From Oscillibacter sp. (GTDB lineage: Bacteria > Bacillota > Clostridia > Oscillospirales > Oscillospiraceae), in assembly GCA_017380995.1 (NCBI GenBank), contig JAFOCY010000192.1, positions 1 to 5,093 on the forward strand: 5,093 bases of DNA. Direction: 5' to 3'. Below the pieces are notes generated by a model. The model had not been told where the DNA came from. It saw only the letters and a list, made by a program, of their open reading frames with translations, and ran no database searches. The position numbers and the translations under genes are program-made. Shown piece by piece: positions 1 to 4,739 of this stretch; the first letter of the stretch is position 1, and each line of letters starts with the position of its first letter.

Positions 1-16
1 AAATCCAGCTAATGTT

Positions 17-22
17 TGTCAA
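17..22 (-). promoter_or_regulatory. Outward -35 box at the right end (half of the circle-junction promoter)
   Basis: A perfect TTGACA faces outward from the element, 12 bp (core included) from the right junction. In the integrated element no good -10 is visible, because only 4 flanking bases are in the window. If the ends join with one core copy, the box lies 17 bp upstream of TATAAG in the left end. Circle-junction promoters driving bridge RNA and transposase are known for IS110 elements. Confidence 0.65.
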
Positions 23-116
23 GCCTATTTTTGCAGAGACACTATCAAAAAAAGGGCATAGAAAATAAACCCACCAGATTGCGGGCTCGAAAAAATAGAT
101 GTACAATCGAAGCGAT

Positions 117-1310
117 CTATCTGTAGAGCTCCATTGCTCTGGCATAGTAGATTCGGAGGAACTTGTTAACACCGGCCATTTTGGCCACGTTGTAGGGCTT
201 TCCCTCCTGCTCTTTCTTCAGCATGAAAAGGTATACAGGATCGTCCTGAGGTTTTGTCAGTTTAAGGGCCTGCATGACCTCAAAACAAGCCTTCCGGAGA
301 GCAGAGCTGCCACGCTTTGAAATGTGGCGGTTTCTGCTCTCAAACTGTCCGGACTGATACGGTGGCGCATCATTCCCGGCAAAAGAGTTAAGAGCCTTAG
401 CGCTATGGAAACGCCGTATATCTCCAATCTCGGCCAGGATGACAGGTCCAAGCCGGTCACCAACACCGTTCATGGCACGCAGCACTTTGTATTCAGGGAT
501 GGTTTCCGCAATGTTCTGCATCTGTGTAATGATTTCATCAGCTGCATTTTGAGCGGTGGACAAGAGATCGACGCACTGGTCCTGAGCGGCCCAAATGTAG
601 GGGTCTTCTCCCCGGGTAGTAATGCTTTCACGGGCCAGTTCGTAGATTGCCAGTCCTTTCTTGGGAGCATAGCGATCCGGCGTCTTTTTCATAAGAGTTG
701 TATAGGCGGAGAGAAAACGAGTTTTGCCAATCCGCTGAATTTCGTCGAAAGACTTAAAACGCTTAATGAAGAGCAATAATGCACATTTTTCCGGTTTTCG
801 GCTTTTAAGCTCAAGAATTTTCGTAATTCCGGGCATTGTCTGATCCAAAAGGTTAATAAGCTGCACCTTGAGTTTGGTAACAAAAGAGATTCTTTGTTGG
901 TACTGTCTGGACAGAAATTTGAGGTCTTCATATTTTTGCTCCATGAAACTGTAGGGTACAAGCCTGTAAGATTTCTCCAGAGCAAATGTTGCGATGCGAA
1001 GAGCATCTTTCTTATCCGTCTTTGCTTTGTGGAGCTCCACATCTCCGTACTTCTTCATTTGATACGGGTTAACAACACATACCGGAAAACCTTCTTCCTG
1101 TAGCTTTTTCAGAACAGGATAATGATAGTGTCCGGTATATTCCAGCAGGATGGTTACAGGCTCATTAAATGCCTTTAACCGGGATGCGAGAGCAGTCATT
1201 TCCGGTTGGGTATGTGCCATGTTGAACGGAGTTGCCAGAACGGTTCCATAGGAATCCAGGATGGCAACAGTGCTCTTGGATTTCGAAACATCAATTCCAA
1301 CAGCGATCAT
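117..1310 (-). CDS. IS110 family DEDD/Ser transposase (RNA-guided recombinase)
   Basis: This 397-aa protein has the full IS110 layout: an N-terminal RuvC-like DEDD domain (PF01548 type, about residues 3-150), a helical linker, and a C-terminal Transposase_20 domain (PF02371 type, about 270-360). Visible acidic residues are D7 in GIDVSKSKS, E57 in LLEYTGH, and D99 and D102 in KTDKKDA. The helix-hairpin-helix-like MNGVGDRLGPVILAEIGD is at 280-297. The putative nucleophile is S320 in PPYQSGQ, followed by the basic motif HISKRGSSALRKA. No frameshift or premature stop is present, so it is probably active. An AGGAGG site at 1317-1322 lies 6 nt before the ATG and fixes the start. In IS110 elements this enzyme binds the element's own bridge RNA and recombines a circular donor into a target without conventional DDE chemistry. 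That mechanism is known for the family and inferred here. It is the only gene in the element. Confidence 0.97.
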   Translation of the reverse strand: MIAVGIDVSKSKSTVAILDSYGTVLATPFNMAHTQPEMTALASRLKAFNEPVTILLEYTGHYHYPVLKKLQEEGFPVCVVNPYQMKKYGDVELHKAKTDKKDALRIATFALEKSYRLVPYSFMEQKYEDLKFLSRQYQQRISFVTKLKVQLINLLDQTMPGITKILELKSRKPEKCALLLFIKRFKSFDEIQRIGKTRFLSAYTTLMKKTPDRYAPKKGLAIYELARESITTRGEDPYIWAAQDQCVDLLSTAQNAADEIITQMQNIAETIPEYKVLRAMNGVGDRLGPVILAEIGDIRRFHSAKALNSFAGNDAPPYQSGQFESRNRHISKRGSSALRKACFEVMQALKLTKPQDDPVYLFMLKKEQEGKPYNVAKMAGVNKFLRIYYARAMELYR

Positions 1311-1403
1311 AGTTTTCCTCCTTCGTGGATGGTATTGATCGGTTCCAGCACTTCAAAATTCATTCAGATTGGTGCGTTAAACGGGAGCAGCATTCTGTCC
1401 CAA

Positions 1404-1411
1404 CCAGCTAA
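1404..1411 (-). repeat. Predicted left donor guide, matching the right end of the element
   Basis: The minus-strand 8-mer TTAGCTGG lies in the 5' side of the second RNA loop and again at plus 5-12, where it is the last sequence of the element including the core. A left donor guide is expected to copy the right-end sequence up to the core. The matched 8-mer ends in the same TGG as the target guide, so both point to the same core. Confidence 0.6.
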
Positions 1412-1466
1412 ATCGAATGCAGAATGATGAAGGATGGCTGACACATTTGTCGTCGGGCGTGGTGTC

Positions 1467-1476
1467 CCAATTGGAA
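1467..1476 (-). repeat. Predicted left target guide, matching the insertion-site flank
   Basis: The minus-strand 10-mer TTCCAATTGG occurs here inside the first RNA loop and again at plus 1546-1555, spanning the left junction. The two copies are exactly 79 bp apart. Eight of the ten bases (CCAATTGG) are self-complementary. In a bridge RNA the left target guide has the same sequence as the left target top strand up to the core, which is what is seen. A chance repeat is the alternative. Confidence 0.65.
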
Positions 1477-1503
1477 ATTCCGTCAGGCCGACCTCCTTCA
1501 TCA

Positions 1504-1537
1504 TAAAAGAAAAGCGAAGGCTGTTAAACCTTCGCTT
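1504..1537 (-). terminator. Rho-independent terminator just inside the left end of the insertion sequence
   Basis: A 9-bp perfect stem, AAGCGAAGG (1529-1537) with CCTTCGCTT (1512-1520), has an 8-nt loop and is followed on the minus strand by TTCTTTTA. It would stop leftward transcription arriving from the small membrane-protein gene that ends at 1557. By the boundaries inferred here it belongs to the element rather than to that gene. The -10 box at 1535-1540 overlaps the first stem arm, so a transcript starting near 1528 lacks that arm and could not form the terminator. Confidence 0.7.
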
Positions 1538-1540
1538 ATA
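1535..1540 (-). promoter_or_regulatory. Inward -10 box at the left end (other half of the junction promoter)
   Basis: Minus-strand TATAAG, 5 bp inside the left junction. With the right-end TTGACA and 12 bp of right-end sequence it gives a 17-bp spacer. Transcription would start near plus 1528, inside the loop of the hairpin at 1512-1537. Confidence 0.62.
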
Positions 1541-1556
1541 TATTACCAATTGGAAT

Positions 1557-2039
1557 TTACACCTTTGGGGACTTGCGAACCTTTGTATAACAGTATATTG
1601 AGCTAAAAATATCAATGCAGAATATGAACTGCACAAAAATGTTTGCAATTAGCGTTATTAGAGATATTTTTCTGCTTTTATAGCCATTCAAGATTCCACA
1701 GACTCCATACGCCGAGGACGAAAGCAGTAGAGAATAATCAAATACAAAGAGAGTTGGAATCAAAGTAATGCTGAGGACATGAGTAAGCAGTACGATTGAG
1801 AATATAAAAAGATAAATGGGAACATGGCATAGCTTTAGCAGCATACCCCAAAATAATATCTGTTCTCCATCAAAACCACAGCGAGGAAGAATAAAAGCAT
1901 ACATCATATTAAGCAAGAGGACTGCCAAATACAAAATAATTCCTGCACGAATGTTGGCGTTGTTCCCGAACGAATATGACATAAAGCAACCAAACGCATA
2001 AGGTGTAATCAACAATAAAAGCATGGGAATTTTCTTCAT
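1557..2039 (-). CDS. Small hydrophobic membrane protein of unknown function
   Basis: I do not recognise this protein. It is about 160 aa and mostly membrane: hydrophobic stretches at roughly 4-22, 32-52, 73-98, 99-118 and 126-148 suggest about five helices, with short polar loops and a basic tail (KVRKSPKV). There is no enzymatic motif. I chose the ATG at 2037-2039 (MKKIPMLLLL) because GGTGGTGA at 2046-2053 resembles the GGAGGTGA Shine-Dalgarno and sits at a usable distance. The ATG at 2043-2045 would add two residues but is only about 3 nt from that site. The gene is clearly AT-rich with many ATA and TTA codons, unlike the GC-rich genes to its right, which suggests recent acquisition. The insertion sequence lies just beyond its stop codon, so the reading frame appears intact. 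Confidence 0.75.
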   Translation of the reverse strand: MKKIPMLLLLITPYAFGCFMSYSFGNNANIRAGIILYLAVLLLNMMYAFILPRCGFDGEQILFWGMLLKLCHVPIYLFIFSIVLLTHVLSITLIPTLFVFDYSLLLSSSAYGVCGILNGYKSRKISLITLIANIFVQFIFCIDIFSSIYCYTKVRKSPKV

Positions 2040-2080
2040 GAGCATTCACCACCCACAAAGTCTTAGTTGTCTTTTGGTTC

Positions 2081-2109
2081 ACTCTATCATATCTCGTCAA
2101 TTATTTCAA
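2081..2109 (-). promoter_or_regulatory. Possible sigma-A promoter for the small membrane protein
   Basis: On the minus strand, TTGAAA (2104-2109) and TAGAGT (2081-2086) are separated by 17 bp, about 40 nt upstream of the start codon. The -35 matches consensus at 5 of 6 positions, the -10 at 4 of 6. No better pair was seen in the intergenic region on this strand. Confidence 0.4.
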
Positions 2110-2178
2110 CGATTGGCAACATCGCCGGAGTTGATCGCACCAACACTTTAGGTTAATTCGGACAACATGCGCCCGGCA

Positions 2179-2207
2179 TGGACAAACTTCCTCCAACATG
2201 ATATAAT
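2179..2207 (+). promoter_or_regulatory. Strong sigma-A promoter for the 287-aa membrane protein
   Basis: TGGACA (2179-2184) and a perfect TATAAT (2202-2207) are 17 bp apart, so transcription should start near 2214, leaving a 5' leader of about 60 nt. The inverted repeat CATGC-gcccg-GCATG at 2166-2180 overlaps the first two bases of the -35 box and could be an operator. Confidence 0.72.
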
Positions 2208-2221
2208 ATAAAGTCACAGAA

Positions 2222-2236
2222 CCGCATGTGATGCGG
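2222..2236 (+). promoter_or_regulatory. Small hairpin near the 5' end of the membrane-protein mRNA
   Basis: CCGCAT-gtg-ATGCGG forms a perfect 6-bp stem with a 3-nt loop, about 8 nt after the predicted transcription start and well before the AAGGA ribosome site at 2261-2265. It could stabilise the mRNA 5' end. As DNA it is also a short palindrome that a regulator could bind. No known riboswitch is recognisable. Confidence 0.4.
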
Positions 2237-2276
2237 ACATCATAGCAAATGTTTGTCCGAAAGGATTTAAAAAATT

Positions 2277-3140
2277 ATGAAGAAATATGCTCTGGTCCCT
2301 CTCGTTTCCGTTGCAGGCGGTGCCGCGGCCTTCGTGCTGCGCCTGCTCCAGAACCGAACCGGCTTTGAAGCCTCCACCGGTCTGCCTGTTCCCGGCAATC
2401 TTCCGGGACTTGCGCTGATCGTCTGCTTCGTACTGCTGGCTGCCGCGCTGGCAGTTCTGTCCCGAAAGTTCCCCCAGGACGCCGGAGACGGTCCCGCATT
2501 CCCCGCCGCTTTCACCACGAACAATACCACCCTCCTGTTCCTTCCTGTAGCCGGTATTCTGTTGATATCGCTCTCCGGTCTGGCAGATCTGTTCGAGGGA
2601 CTTACTATGAACAACCTTCTGGCTCAAATGAAAGCCGCGGCTGATCCGTATGCCGTGCTGGAGGATGCCATTTACGGTTTCTCCGGAAAGACGCAGTTGA
2701 TCCTCGGCGTTCTGACCCTTCTGGGGGCTGCCGCTCTCTTCCTTTCCGCCGTTTCCTGCCGCCAAAAAGAGGGCGAGGATGTCACTCCCTCCTTCAGTGG
2801 AAATCTGCTGCTGGTGTTCCCCGTGGTCCTCGTTGTGCGGTTGGTGATGACCTACCGCCTGGACTCTGTCAATCCGGCTCTGTCCGCCTACTATGTAGAG
2901 CTTCTTGCTCTGGTCTTTTTGACCCTGGCGTTCTATCGTCTGTCTTCTTTTGCCTTTAATGCTGGCCGGACAGCCCGGTTCGCCCTGTATACCGGTTTGG
3001 CCGTTGTATTCTCTCTGGCCACTCTGGCGGATGGAGGTCCTCACCTGTCCTCCCTGCTGCTTTACGCAGGCAGTGCGGTGACCGCTCTGGGCTTCCTGTT
3101 GCTGCAGTTCTCCTCCGAGGTTTGTGATTCCGGTATCTGA
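2277..3140 (+). CDS. Polytopic membrane protein of unknown function
   Basis: I do not recognise this 287-aa protein. Hydrophobic segments at about 4-24, 43-62, 85-107, 140-160, 175-192, 205-226, 232-251 and 256-277 suggest eight membrane helices. Between helices 3 and 4 lies an amphipathic stretch (about 108-138), and a charged loop CRQKEGED follows helix 4. No transporter, protease or kinase signature is visible. The layout, pairs of helices with no large soluble domain, resembles uncharacterised integral membrane proteins common in gut Clostridia, but that is only an impression. AAGGA at 2261-2265 is 11 nt from the ATG, a slightly long spacing. The gene is GC-rich with Leu-CTG and Ala-GCC codons, like tadA, bofA and rplM, so it looks native. 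It has its own promoter and terminator and is probably transcribed alone. Confidence 0.85.
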   Translation: MKKYALVPLVSVAGGAAAFVLRLLQNRTGFEASTGLPVPGNLPGLALIVCFVLLAAALAVLSRKFPQDAGDGPAFPAAFTTNNTTLLFLPVAGILLISLSGLADLFEGLTMNNLLAQMKAAADPYAVLEDAIYGFSGKTQLILGVLTLLGAAALFLSAVSCRQKEGEDVTPSFSGNLLLVFPVVLVVRLVMTYRLDSVNPALSAYYVELLALVFLTLAFYRLSSFAFNAGRTARFALYTGLAVVFSLATLADGGPHLSSLLLYAGSAVTALGFLLLQFSSEVCDSGI

Positions 3141-3154
3141 ATGGAAGATAAAGA

Positions 3155-3197
3155 GAAACAGGACCAGCCAAATGGCTGGTCCTGTTTCTTATTTTTT
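3155..3197 (+). terminator. Strong rho-independent terminator after the membrane-protein gene
   Basis: A perfect 15-bp stem (3155-3169 with 3174-3188) and a 4-nt AAAT loop are followed by a T-rich tract through 3197. It starts 15 bp after the stop codon. On the minus strand the same stem is followed by TCTTTATCTT, so it may also catch read-through from tadA, though less efficiently. Confidence 0.92.
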
Positions 3198-3224
3198 GGA
3201 AGATTGGATGAAAAGAAGTTTTGT

Positions 3225-3252
3225 CTCTTGCAAGTATTACGATACACAAGAG
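3225..3252. other. Isolated hairpin in the gap between convergent genes
   Basis: CTCTTG (3225-3230) pairs with CAAGAG (3247-3252), and inside it GTAT (3234-3237) pairs with ATAC (3242-3245), leaving a 3/1 internal loop and a 4-nt tip. It lies about 60 nt beyond the tadA stop codon. Neither strand has a proper T-tract after it, so it is not a standard terminator. The rest of 3198-3314 shows no gene. Confidence 0.35.
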
Positions 3253-3314
3253 TTGTTAAGCAAACCAGCCCCAATTGTTACAAAAGTATTAAATCTTCAG
3301 ATCTGTACTTTGTT

Positions 3315-3797
3315 TTATTTGGGCCGCTCTATTTCCGGTTCGTTCTTTCGCCGAAGTCGGGCAAAAAACTCCGCCAGCACCTCCCGGCACTCCTCCGCCA
3401 GAATCCCTCCTACCAGCGCCGGGCGGTTGGGGAAATTCTCCATGAACAGGTTCATCACACCGCCGCAGGCACCCATAGCCTCATCCCGCGCGCCGTACCA
3501 CACCCGCTTCACCCGGGCGTTCAGAATCGCTCCGGCGCACATGGGACAGGGTTCCAGCGTCACATACAGCTCGCAGTCATCCAGCCGCCAAGTCCCCAGC
3601 GTTTCATTTGCCTGAGCAATGGCCTCCATCTCGGCGTGAGAGGAAGTGGCCTTCTTCTCTTCCCTGCGGTTGCGGCCGCGGCCCACGATCTCCCCGTTCC
3701 GGACGATTACACATCCCACCGGCACCTCACCGGCACCGGCTGCCTCCCATGCCAGAGCCAGAGCTTCCTTCATATATTGTTCCTGCTGTGTCAGCAT
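3315..3797 (-). CDS. tadA: tRNA-specific adenosine deaminase TadA
   Basis: TadA deaminates A34 of tRNA-Arg(ACG) to inosine in the cytoplasm, letting one tRNA read CGU, CGC and CGA codons. The 160-aa protein has the cytidine-deaminase fold signatures: the zinc ligand and proton shuttle H54-A55-E56 in SSHAEMEAI, and P83-C84-P85-M86-C87 in TLEPCPMCAGAIL, giving zinc ligands H54, C84 and C87. The N-terminal MKEALALAWEAAGAGEVPVGCV is the usual TadA opening in form, and the length fits the family. I chose the ATG at 3795-3797 because AGGAGG (3804-3809) sits 6 nt upstream; an in-frame ATG at 3827 would lie beyond that site and lacks its own. The gene diverges from yaaL across a 76-bp gap. CGC arginine codons are common here, consistent with a need for inosine-34. 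The family's essential role is known from other bacteria. Confidence 0.96.
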   Translation of the reverse strand: MLTQQEQYMKEALALAWEAAGAGEVPVGCVIVRNGEIVGRGRNRREEKKATSSHAEMEAIAQANETLGTWRLDDCELYVTLEPCPMCAGAILNARVKRVWYGARDEAMGACGGVMNLFMENFPNRPALVGGILAEECREVLAEFFARLRRKNEPEIERPK

Positions 3798-3873
3798 TGG
3801 TATCCTCCTCTGCATGAAAACTGGCATATTTGTCCAAACTTACCATACAACTGATGGTAGGAGGGACATCCAC

Positions 3874-4134
3874 ATGAAACGTTTATTTTCTCAAAAACAA
3901 CGCCCGGACCCAGAGCTCCTGGCGCTGAAGGAAGAACTGCAGGAAGCCCAGTGGGAACTGACCCTGGCCTACCGCCAATTCAACCGGGCCGTTGACCCGG
4001 AACTGGTGGAGTCCTGCGTCTACCACATCAGCTCCGTAAAGGCCCGGTGCAACTACCTGATCCGAAGCATCAAGGAGCGGGACCCCAGCGCAATCGCTGC
4101 CGCAAAACCGGAGGGGGACGCCATATGGACTTAA
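3874..4134 (+). CDS. yaaL: YaaL family protein (DUF2508)
   Basis: This 86-aa charged protein has no membrane segment or signal peptide and is predicted to be mostly helical. A region at about 14-70 (LALKEELQEAQWELTLAYRQ followed by FNRAVDPELVE) matches the DUF2508/YaaL pattern, including the conserved NRAVDPELVE-type turn and the later YLI-R-IKE helix. No molecular function is established for the family. The call is supported by its neighbour: in Bacillus yaaL directly precedes bofA, and here its last 10 bp overlap the bofA start. AGGAGG at 3859-3864 lies 9 nt before the ATG. A TACCAT-ATGGTA inverted repeat (3841-3859) immediately upstream touches the ribosome site. No convincing promoter pair was found in the tadA-yaaL gap. 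Confidence 0.85.
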   Translation: MKRLFSQKQRPDPELLALKEELQEAQWELTLAYRQFNRAVDPELVESCVYHISSVKARCNYLIRSIKERDPSAIAAAKPEGDAIWT

Positions 4135-4388
4135 ACCAAACTGTCATCGCCGGCCTTCTGGCACTCTTTTTCCTCATCGCCCTGATCCGTATCTTCAGCA
4201 CGCCTCTGCGCATCGCCCTGAAATTGCTGGTAAACACGCTGCTGGGATTTCTGGCCCTCTGGGCCGCAAATCTCACGGCGGGCTTCACCGGGATCACGCT
4301 GGGATTTAATCTTTTGAACGCACTGGTCATCGGCGTTTTGGGCCTTCCGGGATTCGTTTTGCTCCTGCTGACCCAGTGGGTCCTTTAA
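4125..4388 (+). CDS. bofA: BofA family protein (pro-sigma-K processing inhibitor homologue)
   Basis: In Bacillus subtilis BofA sits in the outer forespore membrane with SpoIVFA and holds the protease SpoIVFB inactive until the forespore signals, timing pro-sigma-K cleavage. This protein is 87 aa, the same length as the Bacillus one. It has hydrophobic helices at about 6-23 and 31-50 and the family's C-terminal signature GFNLLNALVIGVLGLPG (60-76), with G60, N62, N65 and the LGLPG turn. The start overlaps yaaL by 10 bp, and GGAGG at 4110-4114 is 10 nt upstream, so the two are translationally linked. Many Clostridia keep BofA although they lack a clear SpoIVFB or process sigma-K differently, so its exact target here is uncertain. 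It is still good evidence of a spore former. Confidence 0.92.
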   Translation: MDLNQTVIAGLLALFFLIALIRIFSTPLRIALKLLVNTLLGFLALWAANLTAGFTGITLGFNLLNALVIGVLGLPGFVLLLLTQWVL

Positions 4389-4420
4389 TTCTACATAGCT
4401 GCAGATTTCACTCTATTCGC

Positions 4421-4457
4421 GCCGGACGAACCAGCTTTCGTCCGGTTCTTCTGTTTC
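4421..4457 (+). terminator. Rho-independent terminator of the yaaL-bofA operon
   Basis: CCGGACGAA (4422-4430) pairs perfectly with TTCGTCCGG (4437-4445) around a 6-nt loop, extended by a G-T pair, and is followed by a T-rich stretch (TTCTTCTGTTTC). It begins 33 bp after the bofA stop codon. From here to the rplM promoter (4458-4633) the DNA is AT-rich with no gene seen; it holds the 10-bp palindrome TTTCCGGAAA at 4477-4486 and a few short repeats. Confidence 0.85.
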
Positions 4458-4633
4458 TCTCAAAAAGTACTTCTGTTTTCCGGAAACATAGCGAAAACGA
4501 AACATTCGGCATTGTGCAAAAAACTTTTCTTTGTTTTTCTACCTCTTCTCAAAAATTGAAGTTGAGCATTCGAGAGATAATCAAAGAAAACAAGAGATTT
4601 TTTGAGCTTTCGTTGTGTTAAATCAATTTTGTG

Positions 4634-4662
4634 TTGACATCCCGTATTTGTCGTGATATAAA
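4634..4662 (+). promoter_or_regulatory. Strong extended -10 sigma-A promoter for rplM
   Basis: A perfect TTGACA (4634-4639) and TATAAA (4657-4662) have the optimal 17-bp spacer, and TG at 4654-4655 adds an extended -10 motif. Such strength fits a ribosomal-protein operon. The start site should fall near 4669, leaving a leader of about 70 nt. Confidence 0.88.
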
Positions 4663-4669
4663 TATCCTT

Positions 4670-4739
4670 GCTCCGATTTTACCCCGGAGCTCTTGATTTG
4701 TAAAGCAAATGCAAAATATATAAATAAGGAGAAAACACC
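4670..4739 (+). promoter_or_regulatory. rplM mRNA leader with hairpin, possible L13 autoregulatory site
   Basis: The leader opens with GCTCCG (4670-4675) pairing to CGGAGC (4685-4690) around a 9-nt loop. A weaker stem ATTTG/CAAAT (4696-4700 with 4706-4710) follows, then an unpaired A-rich stretch and the AAGGAG ribosome site at 4726-4731. L13 leaders that bind L13 are known in Firmicutes. I cannot confirm that this one matches the described consensus, so the regulatory role is inferred from position and structure only. Confidence 0.42.

Larger units (their letters stand above)
1350..1528 (-). ncRNA. Candidate IS110 bridge RNA (target-binding and donor-binding loops)
   Basis: The minus strand upstream of the recombinase folds into two successive structured loops. 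Loop 1 is closed by a perfect 10-bp helix, TGATGAAGGA (plus 1494-1503) with TCCTTCATCA (plus 1425-1434), continued by CTGAC/GTCAG (1482-1486 with 1438-1442). Its 5' side carries TTCCAATTGG (plus 1467-1476), identical to the DNA left of the element, and its 3' side carries AAAT (1445-1448), complementary to the 4 visible right-flank bases. Loop 2 is closed by CATTC/GAATG (1415-1419 with 1361-1365). Its 5' side carries TTAGCTGG (1404-1411), identical to the element's right end, followed by the terminal hairpin 1383-1401. Both loops share TTGGGACA just after the guide. The order target loop then donor loop matches the published bridge-RNA design of IS621. The RNA ends are estimates, and the donor right guide is weak (TTTAAC, 1376-1381). 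Confidence 0.72.
5..1547 (-). mobile_element. Complete IS110-group insertion sequence with bridge-RNA type left end
   Basis: The element carries one recombinase gene, about 110 bp of 3' non-coding DNA and about 235 bp of 5' non-coding DNA. A long 5' non-coding end is typical of the IS110 group; IS1111 relatives keep their RNA downstream. There are no long terminal inverted repeats, as usual for the family. I placed the ends by the short core shared by both junctions: minus-strand CCAATTGG before the left end (plus 1546-1553) and TTAGCTGG at the right end (plus 5-12), both ending in TGG. Counting one core copy gives about 1541 bp. Removing the element restores plus-strand AAATCCAATTGGAATTT, a near-palindrome. 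Guide matches inside the 5' non-coding RNA and a promoter rebuilt across the joined ends agree with these limits. Only 4 bp of right flank lie in the window, so the right junction rests on little flank. The exact core (TG or GG) is ambiguous. Confidence 0.85.

Noticed and set aside
324..779. 151-aa plus-strand frame inside the transposase
   Set aside because: Antisense to an intact, well-conserved IS110 transposase, with no ribosome site or recognisable domain.
1391..1426. Alternative stem CATTCTG/CAGAATG in the guide RNA
   Set aside because: It is a perfect 7-bp pairing, but it competes with the terminal hairpin at 1383-1401 and would leave the donor guide in a plain loop; kept only as an alternative fold.
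1504..1537. Hairpin read as the native terminator of the small membrane-protein gene
   Set aside because: It would work as one, but the core, guide matches and junction promoter all put the element boundary at about 1546, so the hairpin belongs to the insertion sequence.
2214..3044. 276-aa open frame on the minus strand
   Set aside because: It lies antisense to the 287-aa membrane protein, is rich in Gln, Gly and Arg with no domain, and has no ribosome site. The plus-strand gene has promoter, hydrophobic pattern and terminator.
3198..3314. Possible SRP RNA near tadA, as in Bacillus
   Set aside because: The conserved SRP RNA tetraloop and asymmetric-loop sequences are not present on either strand.
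3798..3827. N-terminal extension of TadA to the ATG at 3827
   Set aside because: The AGGAGG site at 3804-3809 would fall inside the coding region; the ATG at 3797 has ideal spacing and gives the usual family start.
3141..3854. 237-aa open frame on the plus strand
   Set aside because: It runs through the terminator at 3155-3197 and antisense to tadA, whose motifs are unmistakable; the translation is low-complexity Pro/His/Ser.
4376..4621. 81-aa plus-strand frame overlapping the bofA end
   Set aside because: It crosses the operon terminator and AT-rich spacer, has no ribosome site and no protein-like pattern.
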